Below, piece after piece: positions 7,218 to 18,335 of a stretch of DNA of 22,422 bases. Origin of the DNA: JANSYP01 sp039184415 (GTDB lineage Bacteria; Pseudomonadota; Alphaproteobacteria; Rhodobacterales; Rhodobacteraceae); the NCBI GenBank assembly GCA_039184415.1, contig JBCDBB010000055.1, positions 1-22,422 on the forward strand. Direction: 5' to 3'. The notes under the pieces were generated by a model. That model saw only the letters and a program-made list of their open reading frames with translations. It was not told the origin of the DNA and searched no databases. The first letter of the stretch is position 1; each line of letters starts with the position of its first letter. A program made the translations under genes and the position numbers.

Positions 7218-7896
7218 TCACCGAGCCAGAGGACCGATCCCCAATGGGATCGAACCCAAACGCGCCGCGGCCTCATCTGAAAGGTGACCGGAGATCCTGA
7301 CATCGCTAACCGGATGTCGCCGGAACAGCCCACCGGATGCTCCGGAATTCGCATACGACGCAGTGGCAACGATAGTCATATCCGACAGAGCGCGTCCGGG
7401 CTGGACTGTAATGGTCCCCGCGCCACCTGCGCCACCGATCACCATTTGTCGTTCTGCCGCCAAGCACGGGTTGCCGATCCGCAACCCGTCAAAGAGCATT
7501 TCGACGGCGGTGCGGATGGTCAGTGGCAGCGCCGCCGCCGCAATCGAATTGCAACCACGCGTTGCCGACGATGCGAGCGCCTACGAGATGACGTTCCGCA
7601 GGGGGTCCAGGCCGGTTGACAGCACCTGCATCCTTAGCTCGGCCTCCAACCGGGACACCGGCGACAGCTGCACCAGATCCAACGGCGCCACCGGGTGCAT
7701 CCCATCCCAGGATATAAGGAGTGCCACCAGTCAAAGCACGCCGCTGCCGGATTTTGGTATCAACTGGGTCGACCGAAATCGCCTCGACTTTCACCCACAG
7801 ATCGTGGGCGGCCACAGTGGGCTCATCGGCCAAAAAGTCAACCAATGCAAGCGGTCGATCTATTGGATCAGTTTCGGTGGATCCAACAGCTTACCT
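7218..7896 (-). pseudogene. Zinc-type alcohol dehydrogenase/quinone reductase, frameshifted and truncated
   Basis: Two minus-strand frames together give the N-terminal two thirds of an MDR-family zinc-type alcohol dehydrogenase-like protein. The first (about 7560-7896) reads AVGSTETDPIDRPLALVDF, then VKVEAISVDPVDTKIR, LGWDA and ERHLVGARIVG. The second (about 7218-7545) reads AAALPLTIRTAVEMLFDGL, then the Rossmann motif VIGGAGGAGTITVQ and IVATAS. A frameshift lies near 7545-7560. The start codon expected before AVG is lost: an in-frame TAA stands immediately before GCTGTTGGA. The C-terminal third is missing. The product would have been an NADPH-dependent oxidoreductase. In related genomes such a gene commonly follows an ABM monooxygenase gene, as here. 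Confidence 0.8.
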
Positions 7897-7919
7897 CGCG
7901 TGCTTCTTTGGCTATTTGA

Positions 7920-8210
7920 TCAGCCGATGATGCTCATCTCGTTCAGCGTGAACTCTTCCACGGCTCCATCGACCGCTTCCATGTAGGCGGCCAGGTGGGG
8001 CGCCCCCATGTGGGTTTGCCACAACGCACGGCTCTCCCAGTTTTCGTAGAACAGGAAGTGCGCAGGGTCTTCGTTATCCTGGTGCAGGTCGTAATTGACG
8101 CAGCCTTCTTCGGCCCGAGTGATGTCGATGAGCTTAAGGAGTTCGGCTTTCACCAGGTCGATCTTGTCGGGATATGCCTTGATGTTGGCAACGATGGTCA
8201 GCTTGGCCAT
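7920..8210 (-). CDS. ABM-family (YgiN-like) putative quinol monooxygenase
   Basis: A 96-residue protein of the antibiotic-biosynthesis monooxygenase (ABM, dimeric alpha-beta barrel) family. Typical landmarks are MAKLTIVANIKAYPDKID at the start, the EEGCVNYDLHQDNEDP centre, FLFYENWES, and the histidine in THMGAPHLAAYM. These cofactor-free enzymes oxidise quinol-like or polyketide substrates; the substrate here is unknown. The start at 8210 is chosen over an ATG nine bases upstream because AAGGA then sits eight bases ahead, whereas it abuts the earlier ATG. The gene is intact, while its downstream partner, the dehydrogenase, is a pseudogene. An IS3 relic ends about 75 bp upstream, so its promoter lies in a short gap or derives from the element. 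Confidence 0.85.
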   Translation of the reverse strand: MAKLTIVANIKAYPDKIDLVKAELLKLIDITRAEEGCVNYDLHQDNEDPAHFLFYENWESRALWQTHMGAPHLAAYMEAVDGAVEEFTLNEMSIIG

Positions 8211-8282
8211 TGGAAGCATCCTTTGCGTGTTCGTGTGATGCGAAGTTGCGCGGCCATACCGACCGAACGGACCCTGCTCGGG

Positions 8283-8710
8283 TTAAGCTTTTGATCTAAC
8301 TACCTCACATGGTGTTTGCACGGCAAGCGCCTGGTGCGGCCGCCTGTAAGTGTAAAACTGGATCCGGTCACCGATCGCGCGGCTGGCGAGCAAGATCCTC
8401 TCGAGCTTTTGGCGGTGAGCGCAATCCGCTTTCAGCGACCGGATCAAGCGCGCCATCACCCCGTTCCGCGGGAGAGTGCGGCAGGAACGCCGCCATCAAT
8501 GGGATGGGGCGCCCTGCGGGCGACCGGCCATGGCGCGTTCCATCCGTTTCCTGCCTCCTGTACCAGCTCTCAAGCTCCGAGGGCGTCAGATCGTACCTCC
8601 GTCTGGCCCCGGGGCTGTTCGGGCTTATGCGGCCCAACCGGGGCTAAGGCCGTCTTCCCTTGGACAATCTCGATGACGCGCGTGCTCTTACGCTTACCGG
8701 TTCAACCTTT
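8283..8710 (-). mobile_element. IS3-family transposase relic (OrfA and OrfB fragments)
   Basis: Minus-strand fragments in different frames match an IS3-type element in the right order. The OrfA start TGKRKSTRVIEIVQGKT (about 8650-8701) is followed by RRRYDLTPSELESW (about 8560-8603), shifted by an insertion of roughly 30 bases. Then comes the C-terminus of the OrfB integrase core, NGVMARLIRSLKADCAHRQK through IGDRIQFYTYRRPHQAL to a TAA at 8283-8285. The OrfA start codon is damaged by an extra base. Most of OrfA and of OrfB, including the first catalytic Asp residues, is deleted, so the element is dead. Terminal inverted repeats could not be placed. Confidence 0.72.
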
Positions 8711-9077
8711 GAGACTCTCTTCCAACGTCCCGCTCACTGCCCCCTCTTCCTCCGTGTCGCGTGGCAAGATTCTAATGGGTCGCAACCTACAAACGTGGTC
8801 CTGGTTGCTGTCCTGCGGAGCTGTGCGGGCGTTGAGCGATAGCCCGAGACGTGAGCGACGACGGGCCCCCGCCACCTGGCGCGCGTCTCCGCGCTAAATG
8901 CGGCCTCGCCGGCACCCCATCGGACAGTCCCGCCCCAGACGCGCGGAGGCGCGCGAGGGTCTTCAGCCATCCGAGAGGGCCGTTCCGCCCCGTGGGCCAG
9001 CGGATTGACCTTCGCTCGCGATCCTTGACGTAACGACCGGGGTAGAGACAAGTGGTGCGGAAGAACAAGGACCTGCG
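8711..9077. other. Intergenic region upstream of the LuxR-hydrolase gene
   Basis: No gene was recognised on either strand. The part next to the IS3 relic may contain the element's left end. Towards the downstream gene there are TTGACC (9005-9010) and TTGACG (9025-9030), possible -35 boxes, but no convincing -10 box at the right distance. AAGGA about six bases before the ATG at 9078 serves as the ribosome site for the next gene. Confidence 0.35.
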
Positions 9078-10835
9078 ATGACGCGTTCCCCCGGATCTGG
9101 GACCCGCCCAGCCCATGACTTGATCGTGGACCGCATCTACGAGATCGCGTTGGAGCCCGCGGCCTTCGCCGACTTCATCGACCTTTGGCACGAGCACGAC
9201 CTTGAGGCAGAGCTCGATCTGGCCGGAGGGCCGGAGCGGGATCACGTCTTCAAGCGGCATTTCGAACGGGCCGCAGCAATCCTGAACAGGGATGAGAGCC
9301 AAGGTCCCGATCTTGGGGAATATCTGTCTGCCTACGAGGGCCTCGCGGCGCTCGTGGTCGGGGGCGCGCTTCTGGTGGAGGCGGCCAATCCTGGCGCTCA
9401 ATCCGTCTTTGACGCGCGAGAGGGCGCGCGGGTCGATGGATTGCGCCTGCCAGAGGAGATCCGCGCCGCTCTTGGCCTGGCTGTGAAGGGTGTTCTGCTT
9501 CGCGAGCCAGGGGCCGAGCGGCTGATCAAGGCCGACCTGTCGGACAAGGGCGGAAGCCTGCTCTTTCGGGTGACGAAACTCTCGGCCAAAAGCCGGGGCG
9601 GCGGGCCGGTGGCGCTGATCGTGTCGAACCGGTTTCACTGGCGGGACTCGATCGGCAAGCTCCTGGGCAGTGTCTTTCGACTGACCGCCGCCGAACAGGA
9701 CATTGTGCGGCTCTTGATCGAAGGGCACGACACAAAGTCCATCGCTGCGAGCCGCAAGACCAGCGAAGGGACGGTGCGCGGTCAGATCAAGGCGATCCTG
9801 GCGAAGCTGAACCTGCGATCCCAGGCGGATATTGCCCGTCTTGTCATGACGTTAGGGGATTTCCAAAAGGAGGGGCCGTCGGATCGGGCACCGCTCCCCT
9901 CCGGCCAGGGCTGGCTGAAAGCGGAGGTGTGGAAGCCCTTTGCCACCGCCACGATGCCCGACGGTGCGGCGCTGCAATACCACGAGATGGGTCCGGCGAC
10001 GGGCAATCCGGTGCTGCTCTCCCACATGGGCTCGGCCATGGTGCGCTGGCCCGAGCCCATGGTCCGCATGGCCTATGAGCTCAACCTGCGTGTGATCTGC
10101 CCGATCCGGCGCGGCTATGGCCACAGCTCCGGTTTGAAAGCGGATGCGGACCCGTTGGCCACGGCGTCCGCCGATGCGGTGGCGCTGCTCTCGCAGCTCA
10201 GGATCGGCCGGCTGCCCTACGTCGTGCTGGGCACCGACTTTGCCTTTGCGGTGGACCTCTTTGCCCGCCATCCGGGGGCCCTCTCTGGGGTCATCGCCTT
10301 GGGCGGGCGGCCCCAGCTGCCCGGCGGCGCGGAATTGCTGGGCCAGGGGCGCTGGCAACGGTTTTTTGTGACGACGGCGCGGACCGCGCCGCACTTCGTC
10401 CAGTTCGCCGCGCAGGCGGTGATGGCGATGTGCAAGCGGATCGGCCCAGAGGCGATGCTGCGTCAGCTCTGCAAGGAGTCCGCCGCCGACATGGCGCTGC
10501 TCGAGGACCCCGTGATGCGGGACGTTCTGGCGGCCAATCTCTCGCTCATGGCGGGCAAGTCGACCAATGCCGGGCGCGCGTTCTCCAGCGAATTCATCCG
10601 GTTTCAGGAGGATTGGAGCGGCCCCGTGGCCGCCATGGAGGGGCTGCCGATGCAGGTGTTCCTGGCCGACGAGGATCCGACGCTCGATCTTGCGGCCGTC
10701 CCGAAACTCTGCGCCGCCTACCCCTGGATCGAGGTCGAGGTGCTGACGGGGGCTGGGCTGGCGCTGCTCTACCAGAAGTACCAGACGCTCCTTCCACGGA
10801 TCGCCGAGGCGGCGGCGAAGGCGGCCCGCGGGTGA
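9078..10835 (+). CDS. PAS-like / LuxR-type HTH / alpha-beta hydrolase fusion regulator
   Basis: A 585-residue, apparently cytoplasmic protein. Residues about 85-190 look PAS-like (GLAALVVGGALLVEAANPGA). A LuxR/GerE helix-turn-helix follows at about 198-258 (FRLTAAEQDIVRLLIEG, then TVRGQIKAILAKLNLRSQADIARL). An alpha/beta-hydrolase fold occupies about 285-580 (RRGYGHSSG near 344-352). The nucleophile elbow reads GTDFA (385-389), with Asp rather than Ser at the centre. The usual catalytic His near the C-terminus is replaced by Leu in GAGLALLY (558-565). The hydrolase part is therefore probably a ligand sensor rather than an enzyme. It lies 144 bp upstream of the receiver-EamA gene on the same strand and may be co-expressed with it. 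The start has AAGGA upstream. Confidence 0.85.
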   Translation: MTRSPGSGTRPAHDLIVDRIYEIALEPAAFADFIDLWHEHDLEAELDLAGGPERDHVFKRHFERAAAILNRDESQGPDLGEYLSAYEGLAALVVGGALLVEAANPGAQSVFDAREGARVDGLRLPEEIRAALGLAVKGVLLREPGAERLIKADLSDKGGSLLFRVTKLSAKSRGGGPVALIVSNRFHWRDSIGKLLGSVFRLTAAEQDIVRLLIEGHDTKSIAASRKTSEGTVRGQIKAILAKLNLRSQADIARLVMTLGDFQKEGPSDRAPLPSGQGWLKAEVWKPFATATMPDGAALQYHEMGPATGNPVLLSHMGSAMVRWPEPMVRMAYELNLRVICPIRRGYGHSSGLKADADPLATASADAVALLSQLRIGRLPYVVLGTDFAFAVDLFARHPGALSGVIALGGRPQLPGGAELLGQGRWQRFFVTTARTAPHFVQFAAQAVMAMCKRIGPEAMLRQLCKESAADMALLEDPVMRDVLAANLSLMAGKSTNAGRAFSSEFIRFQEDWSGPVAAMEGLPMQVFLADEDPTLDLAAVPKLCAAYPWIEVEVLTGAGLALLYQKYQTLLPRIAEAAAKAARG

Positions 10836-10979
10836 CCGGGTGGTGACGGTCATGGCCTCCGAAGTGTCGCGATTGAGCCATGCGGATCGGCCGCCTGTCC
10901 TTAGGTTAATCGGATCATCGAGAGCCGACCTGGGGGCGCTTGGACCGTCGAAGCGGTTGAAGCGGAACAACTAAAACAG

Positions 10980-12542
10980 ATGAAGACTGATCCCCCGGCC
11001 CGCGTTCTGGTTGTGGATGACGACGCGCTGTCGCGAAAGAAGTTTTCGGCGGAACTGCGGTCGATGGGGCTGGGCCACGAGGTGGTCGCCGACGGGCAGG
11101 CGGCTTTGGACCGGCTCCGCGAGGGCGGCGTGGATGTGCTGCTGCTCGACATTCTGATGCCGGGCAAGACCGGGTTCGACGTCCTGGGCGAGATGCGGCG
11201 GGAGGCGCGGCTTTCCGAGGTCCCCGTCCTGGTGATCTCGTCGCTCGACCAGACCGAAGACATCGTCAGGGCGCTGGAGCTCGGCGCGGTCGACTTCCTG
11301 CCAAAGGATGTCGCACCGCCGATTTTCCGCGCCCGCGTTGCGGCGACCCTGGAAAAGAAGCGCCTGCGCGATGCCGAGCGGCGCTATCTCGACGACGTGG
11401 AAGAGCTGACCGAAGCGGCGCGCATGATCCGCGAAGGACATACGGCGCCGGGGGAGGTCCCGCTCACGGCGGTCGCGCAGCGGCGGGACGGGCTGGGCAA
11501 TCTGGCGCGGGTCTTTGCGGAGCTGGCGCAGGCGGTTCATGCGCGCGAGACCCGCGCGCGGCAGCGGATCAACCTGCTGCAGGGGTCGCTGTTGTTGCTG
11601 ATCATGGGGCTGACCTGGGGCGTCGTACCCGCGCTCTCCAAGATCCTCGTGGCGCCCGGCAGCGCGACGAACCCCATCGGCATGGCGGCCTGGGTGGCTG
11701 TGGTCACCGTTTCCTGCGCCGGGCTGACGCTTTTGGCGACGGGGCGACGGCCGCATGTCTCCTGGCCAAGCCTGCGCTTTGGCCTTGTGGCCGGGCTCTT
11801 TGCCGGGGTGCTGCCCCAATCCACACTCTTCTGGGTGTCGAGCCATGTGCCGGGCGTGGTGCTCTCGATCACGCTGGCGCTGGAGTCGCTGATCGTCTTT
11901 GCCATCGCCGCCACGCTCCGGGTGGAGAAACCGAGCCTGACGCGGCTTCTGGGGCTCCTGGTGGGGCTGATCGCGGTCTTCGTCATCATGGCCACGACCG
12001 AGGAGGCCGAAGGCGTGCGCGTGCCGCTCTGGATCCTTGCGGGACTGCTGGTGCCCCTGAGCTATGCGGTCCAGAGCATCCTTGTCGCGTCGATGCCCGG
12101 CACGGAGAGGCGCGCGCCGCTGGAGCTCTTGTTCTTCGTCATGCTCGGCTCTGCGCTTTGGGGCTGGACGGCGGCGCTGCTGACAGGGGCGGTGATCTCG
12201 CCCTGGGCGGCGGAGCCCACAACCCTGGCGCTGATCGCGGCGATTGGGGTGATCTCGGCGATCTCCAACGGCTCCTATATCCTCACGATCCGGCGCATGG
12301 GGGCGGTCTTTGCCAGCCAATACGCCTATGTCGTGACGATCATGGGGGTCGGGTGGAGCGTGCTCCTTTTGGGGGAGCGGATGACGGTCTGGGTCTGGTT
12401 CGCGTTGGGTTGCGTGCTCTGCGGCATATTCATGGTGCGGCCCAAGGCGCAGGACGTGCAGCTTTCGGAGATCCTGCGCAGCGAGCCCCCGGAGGGCGGC
12501 TCATCGGCGATACAACCGCTTGATCTTGATCGGGTCGGCTGA
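10980..12542 (+). CDS. Response-regulator receiver fused to EamA/DMT transporter (copy 1)
   Basis: A 520-residue protein. Residues about 7-125 form a CheY-like receiver with acidic pocket D13/D14, phosphoacceptor D57 (LLLDILMPGKTG), S87/S88 switch position and K109 (FLPK). A helical linker follows (about 126-200) whose end, DGLGNLARVFAELAQAVHARE, resembles the second helix of HAMP domains. About ten transmembrane helices (about 203-487) form two EamA halves (LTWGVVPALSK; GAVFASQYAY; LLLGERM). Receivers normally sit on DNA-binding or enzymatic outputs, so attachment to a drug/metabolite-type transporter is very unusual. Phosphorylation-controlled transport is inferred; substrate and direction are unknown. 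No strong ribosome site precedes the ATG. The last 42 bp overlap the tail of its paralogue on the other strand. Confidence 0.9.
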   Translation: MKTDPPARVLVVDDDALSRKKFSAELRSMGLGHEVVADGQAALDRLREGGVDVLLLDILMPGKTGFDVLGEMRREARLSEVPVLVISSLDQTEDIVRALELGAVDFLPKDVAPPIFRARVAATLEKKRLRDAERRYLDDVEELTEAARMIREGHTAPGEVPLTAVAQRRDGLGNLARVFAELAQAVHARETRARQRINLLQGSLLLLIMGLTWGVVPALSKILVAPGSATNPIGMAAWVAVVTVSCAGLTLLATGRRPHVSWPSLRFGLVAGLFAGVLPQSTLFWVSSHVPGVVLSITLALESLIVFAIAATLRVEKPSLTRLLGLLVGLIAVFVIMATTEEAEGVRVPLWILAGLLVPLSYAVQSILVASMPGTERRAPLELLFFVMLGSALWGWTAALLTGAVISPWAAEPTTLALIAAIGVISAISNGSYILTIRRMGAVFASQYAYVVTIMGVGWSVLLLGERMTVWVWFALGCVLCGIFMVRPKAQDVQLSEILRSEPPEGGSSAIQPLDLDRVG

Positions 12543-14009
12543 CCCTTTCGTCTCCACCAGATACATCCCCAAGAGCACCAGCGCGATGGCGACCCACGCC
12601 AGAACGCTCATCCGCTCACCCAAGAGCAGCATGCCCCAGACGATCCCCGCGAGCGCTGTGGCATAGGCCGCCTGGCTGGCAAAGACCGCGCCGGCGAGGT
12701 CCAGAAGGTAGACGAAGGCGACGTTGGCGGCGATCGAGACGAGGGCCAGCAGCAGGATGACGACGCCGAGCGGCGTCAGCAGATGCTCGGGCGCGATCCA
12801 TTGGCCGCTGAGCCAGGCGAGCGGCACGGCAAAGAGGATCGCGAAGGCGAACATCAGGCCCACGGCGGCAAGCGGGTCGACGTCCGCGGGGCGTTTGGCG
12901 GCGATGGTCAGGGTCTCCACCGCGAAGATCACCGGCAAGAGGAGCGCGCCAAAGAGCCAGAGGTCGGCGCCGCTCCCCGCGCCCTCAAGCCGGGAATAGA
13001 GGCCCACGCCGATCCCGAGAAAGCCGACGAGCAGCCCGCCGATCCGCCGCAGCGACGTGCGCTCCATCCGCGTCAGGGCCGCGAAACAAAAGACCAGGAG
13101 GCTTTCGAGAGCCATGACGAGGGTCAGGTAGGTCGCCTCCACATGGGCGGCGAAGAGAAAGACGGTGACGTGCTGGACGATCCCGACGAGGAAGGCCCAC
13201 ACCGCGAAGAACAGACAATGGGCCGCCGTGAGCGTTGGGAAAGTGCCCCGAAAGAGCACGACGCTCAAAGCGAGCGCCGCGGCCACCACGTCGACCCACA
13301 CCGCCATGCCGAGCGGGGTCGAGCCCATCCCCGCCGCCATCCGCGAGAGCGACGGGGTCAGCCCCGACGTGGCGGCCACGAGGGCCAGGAGAAGACTGCC
13401 CTGCAGGAGGCGGATCCGCTCCAGGAGCTGGACTTCGCGGGCGTGGATCTCCCTGGCCATGCCCTGAAACACCAGGGCGAGGCGGCCGATCGGGTCGGGC
13501 ATCTGCGCCTCGGCCTCCAGCGTGCCGAGGTTCGTCTCGTCGAACTGGCCTGCCTCAATCTGGGCGGCCGCATCGGTCAGGGTGTTGACCCGGCGAAAGT
13601 AGTGCAGCTCCTGGTCGCGAAAGTGCTTCTTGCGCAGGCTCGCGCGCAGGCGGGCGTTGAGGATCACAGGATCGAAGCCCTTGGGCAGAAAGTCCTCCGC
13701 GCCGAGCTCGATGGCGCGGGAGACGCTCTCTGGCTCCCCTTCGAGATCGGAGATCACGATGACCGGGAGATCGCGCAGGTCGTCGTCCGCCTTGACGCGG
13801 CCGAGCACTTCAAACCCGTCCATCCGCGGCATCAGAAGGTCGAGCAGCACGACGTCGAACCCGCCGTCGCGCAACCGCTCGATGGCGACATCGCCGTCCT
13901 CAACGGTATGGGCGGCGTAGCCCAGCGTTTCGACGGCGAGCTTCAGTTTCTTGCGATTGAGCCGGTTGTCGTCGACGATCAGAACATCCGCGGCGCGGCC
14001 TTCAAACAT
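12501..14009 (-). CDS. Response-regulator receiver fused to EamA/DMT transporter (copy 2)
   Basis: A 502-residue paralogue of the convergent plus-strand gene with the same domain order. The receiver (about 7-125) has D13/D14, D57 (LLDLLMPRMDG), S87 and K110. A HAMP-like linker helix (DPIGRLALVFQGMAREIHARE, about 172-192) leads into RLLQGSLLLALV at the first membrane helix. About ten helices follow, to 488, with EamA motifs (MALESLLVF, GAVFASQAAY, LLLGERM) and a short basic tail. It is the last gene of the four-gene minus-strand operon, and its ATG lies inside the Hpt gene's end (8-bp overlap). This makes it the probable final receiver of that relay. Phosphotransfer to D57 and an effect on transport are inferences. 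The substrate is unknown. Confidence 0.9.
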   Translation of the reverse strand: MFEGRAADVLIVDDNRLNRKKLKLAVETLGYAAHTVEDGDVAIERLRDGGFDVVLLDLLMPRMDGFEVLGRVKADDDLRDLPVIVISDLEGEPESVSRAIELGAEDFLPKGFDPVILNARLRASLRKKHFRDQELHYFRRVNTLTDAAAQIEAGQFDETNLGTLEAEAQMPDPIGRLALVFQGMAREIHAREVQLLERIRLLQGSLLLALVAATSGLTPSLSRMAAGMGSTPLGMAVWVDVVAAALALSVVLFRGTFPTLTAAHCLFFAVWAFLVGIVQHVTVFLFAAHVEATYLTLVMALESLLVFCFAALTRMERTSLRRIGGLLVGFLGIGVGLYSRLEGAGSGADLWLFGALLLPVIFAVETLTIAAKRPADVDPLAAVGLMFAFAILFAVPLAWLSGQWIAPEHLLTPLGVVILLLALVSIAANVAFVYLLDLAGAVFASQAAYATALAGIVWGMLLLGERMSVLAWVAIALVLLGMYLVETKGSADPIKIKRLYRR

Positions 14010-14357
14010 TCTCGAGGTCCAGCCCCTTCAGTGCGGCCACGGCCTCGGCCCCGGCGGCCTCGATCCCGCTGACCTGTTGGGCCGCGCCCGTCGGCGCCCC
14101 ACTCTTGCATTGCAGCTCCAGCGTCGCGCAGAGCTCGGAGAGTGTCCTGGCGCCCATATCGCGGGCGTTGGACTTGCAGCTATGGGCGGTGATGCGCAGC
14201 GCGCCCCAATCCTCGGCGGCGGCCTCGCGCATCATCCGGGCGGCCTGGTCGGGAAAGGCGGCGACGAAGTCGTCGACGAGTTCCGCCAGATCCTCGGTAT
14301 CGCCGCCGATCATGTCCTTGAGCTTCAGCAGGGCGGCGGTGTCGATGATGGGGTTGG

Positions 14358-14361
<4 letters not shown>
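14002..14361 (-). CDS. Stand-alone histidine phosphotransfer (Hpt) protein
   Basis: A 119-residue, all-helical Hpt protein. The phosphorylatable His is H60 in ITAHSCKSNARDMGA, matching the family pattern AHxLKGxxxxxGA. It would pass phosphate from the kinase's receiver to a downstream receiver. The start at 14361 gives an ATGA overlap with the kinase stop, the classic sign of coupled translation. A longer frame upstream would run into the kinase gene and has an arginine-rich, non-homologous start. Its 3' end overlaps the start of the receiver-EamA gene by 8 bp, placing it exactly between kinase and transporter. It is the only Hpt domain in the window; the kinase itself has none. Confidence 0.92.
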
Positions 14362-17564
<3,203 letters not shown>

Positions 17565-17567
17565 GGC

Positions 17568-18335
17568 TCAGAAGTAAATGGAGAACGGGAAGTATTTGGC
17601 GTTGATCTCCTGGTAGGTCCCCGACTCGATGATCTCGATCAGCGCGCCATTGAGGCGGTCGACCAGATCGGGATCGGATTTACGCGCGGCGATGGCGATG
17701 CGGTCGTTGATGTCGACAAATTCGCCGATGAATTGGTGCCCCTCGCCCGCGTCGGTCTGCAGCCAGGCATAGGCGGGCAGGTTGTCGCCCAGGACCAGAT
17801 CAATCGCCCCCTCGCCCAGATCGAGGAGCGCCTGCTCCTGGGTGTCGTAGAGCGCGACCCTTACCGTGTCGGCATAGGTCGTTGCGAGATACTCGGCGCT
17901 GATCGTGCTGCGCTGCACACCGATGGTCTTGCCCGCAAGCGCGGCGTCGGTGGCGTCCAAGCCCCGCCCGCTTTTGCCGATAAAGCTCAGCATGTTGGAG
18001 TAATAGGGCAGGGTAAAGGCGACCTCTTCTTCCCGCTCGGCGGTGATCGACATCGAGGCCACGATGAGATCGAACTCATCCGCGTTGAGGCCCGGGATCA
18101 ACGCGTCCCAATCGCTCTGGACGACCTCACAGGACACCGACATGGCGGTGCAAAGCGCGTTGGCGATGTCGATGTCGAACCCGACCAGGGCGCCACTTTC
18201 GTCGATGTAGTTGAAGGGCGCGTAATAGCCCTCAGTCGCAATGCGCAGATCTTGCGCCTGCGCCGAACTCCCCCCGGCGATGAGAAGTATCAGAGCGCCA
18301 CACCAAGAATGCCAACTGCCTTGTAATCGTACCAT
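17568..18335 (-). CDS. Periplasmic family-3 solute-binding protein, probable co-sensor of the kinase
   Basis: A 255-residue SBP_bac_3 (amino-acid/polar-ligand type) binding protein. The signal peptide is about 1-28, with cleavage likely after AQA. The fold signatures are LRIATEGYYAPFNYIDESG, LVGFDIDIANALC, FDLIVASMSITAEREEEVAF and IDLVLGDNLPAYAWL. C62 and C69 may form the disulfide seen in LAO-type proteins. The start at 18335 (GGGGGAG then four bases) is preferred because the upstream extension of the frame is arginine-rich and would bury the signal peptide. No ABC permease or ATPase gene lies near it. Instead it is the first gene of an operon with a hybrid kinase three bases downstream, so sensing is a more likely role than import. 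The ligand cannot be told from the sequence. Confidence 0.9.
   Translation of the reverse strand: MVRLQGSWHSWCGALILLIAGGSSAQAQDLRIATEGYYAPFNYIDESGALVGFDIDIANALCTAMSVSCEVVQSDWDALIPGLNADEFDLIVASMSITAEREEEVAFTLPYYSNMLSFIGKSGRGLDATDAALAGKTIGVQRSTISAEYLATTYADTVRVALYDTQEQALLDLGEGAIDLVLGDNLPAYAWLQTDAGEGHQFIGEFVDINDRIAIAARKSDPDLVDRLNGALIEIIESGTYQEINAKYFPFSIYF

Noticed and set aside
8316..8897. A 193-codon plus-strand frame
   Set aside because: It is antisense to the IS3 relic fragments and has no family resemblance or ribosome site.
12783..14072. A 429-codon plus-strand frame opposite the second receiver-EamA gene
   Set aside because: Its translation is dominated by charged low-complexity sequence and is antisense to a gene with clear receiver and transporter motifs.
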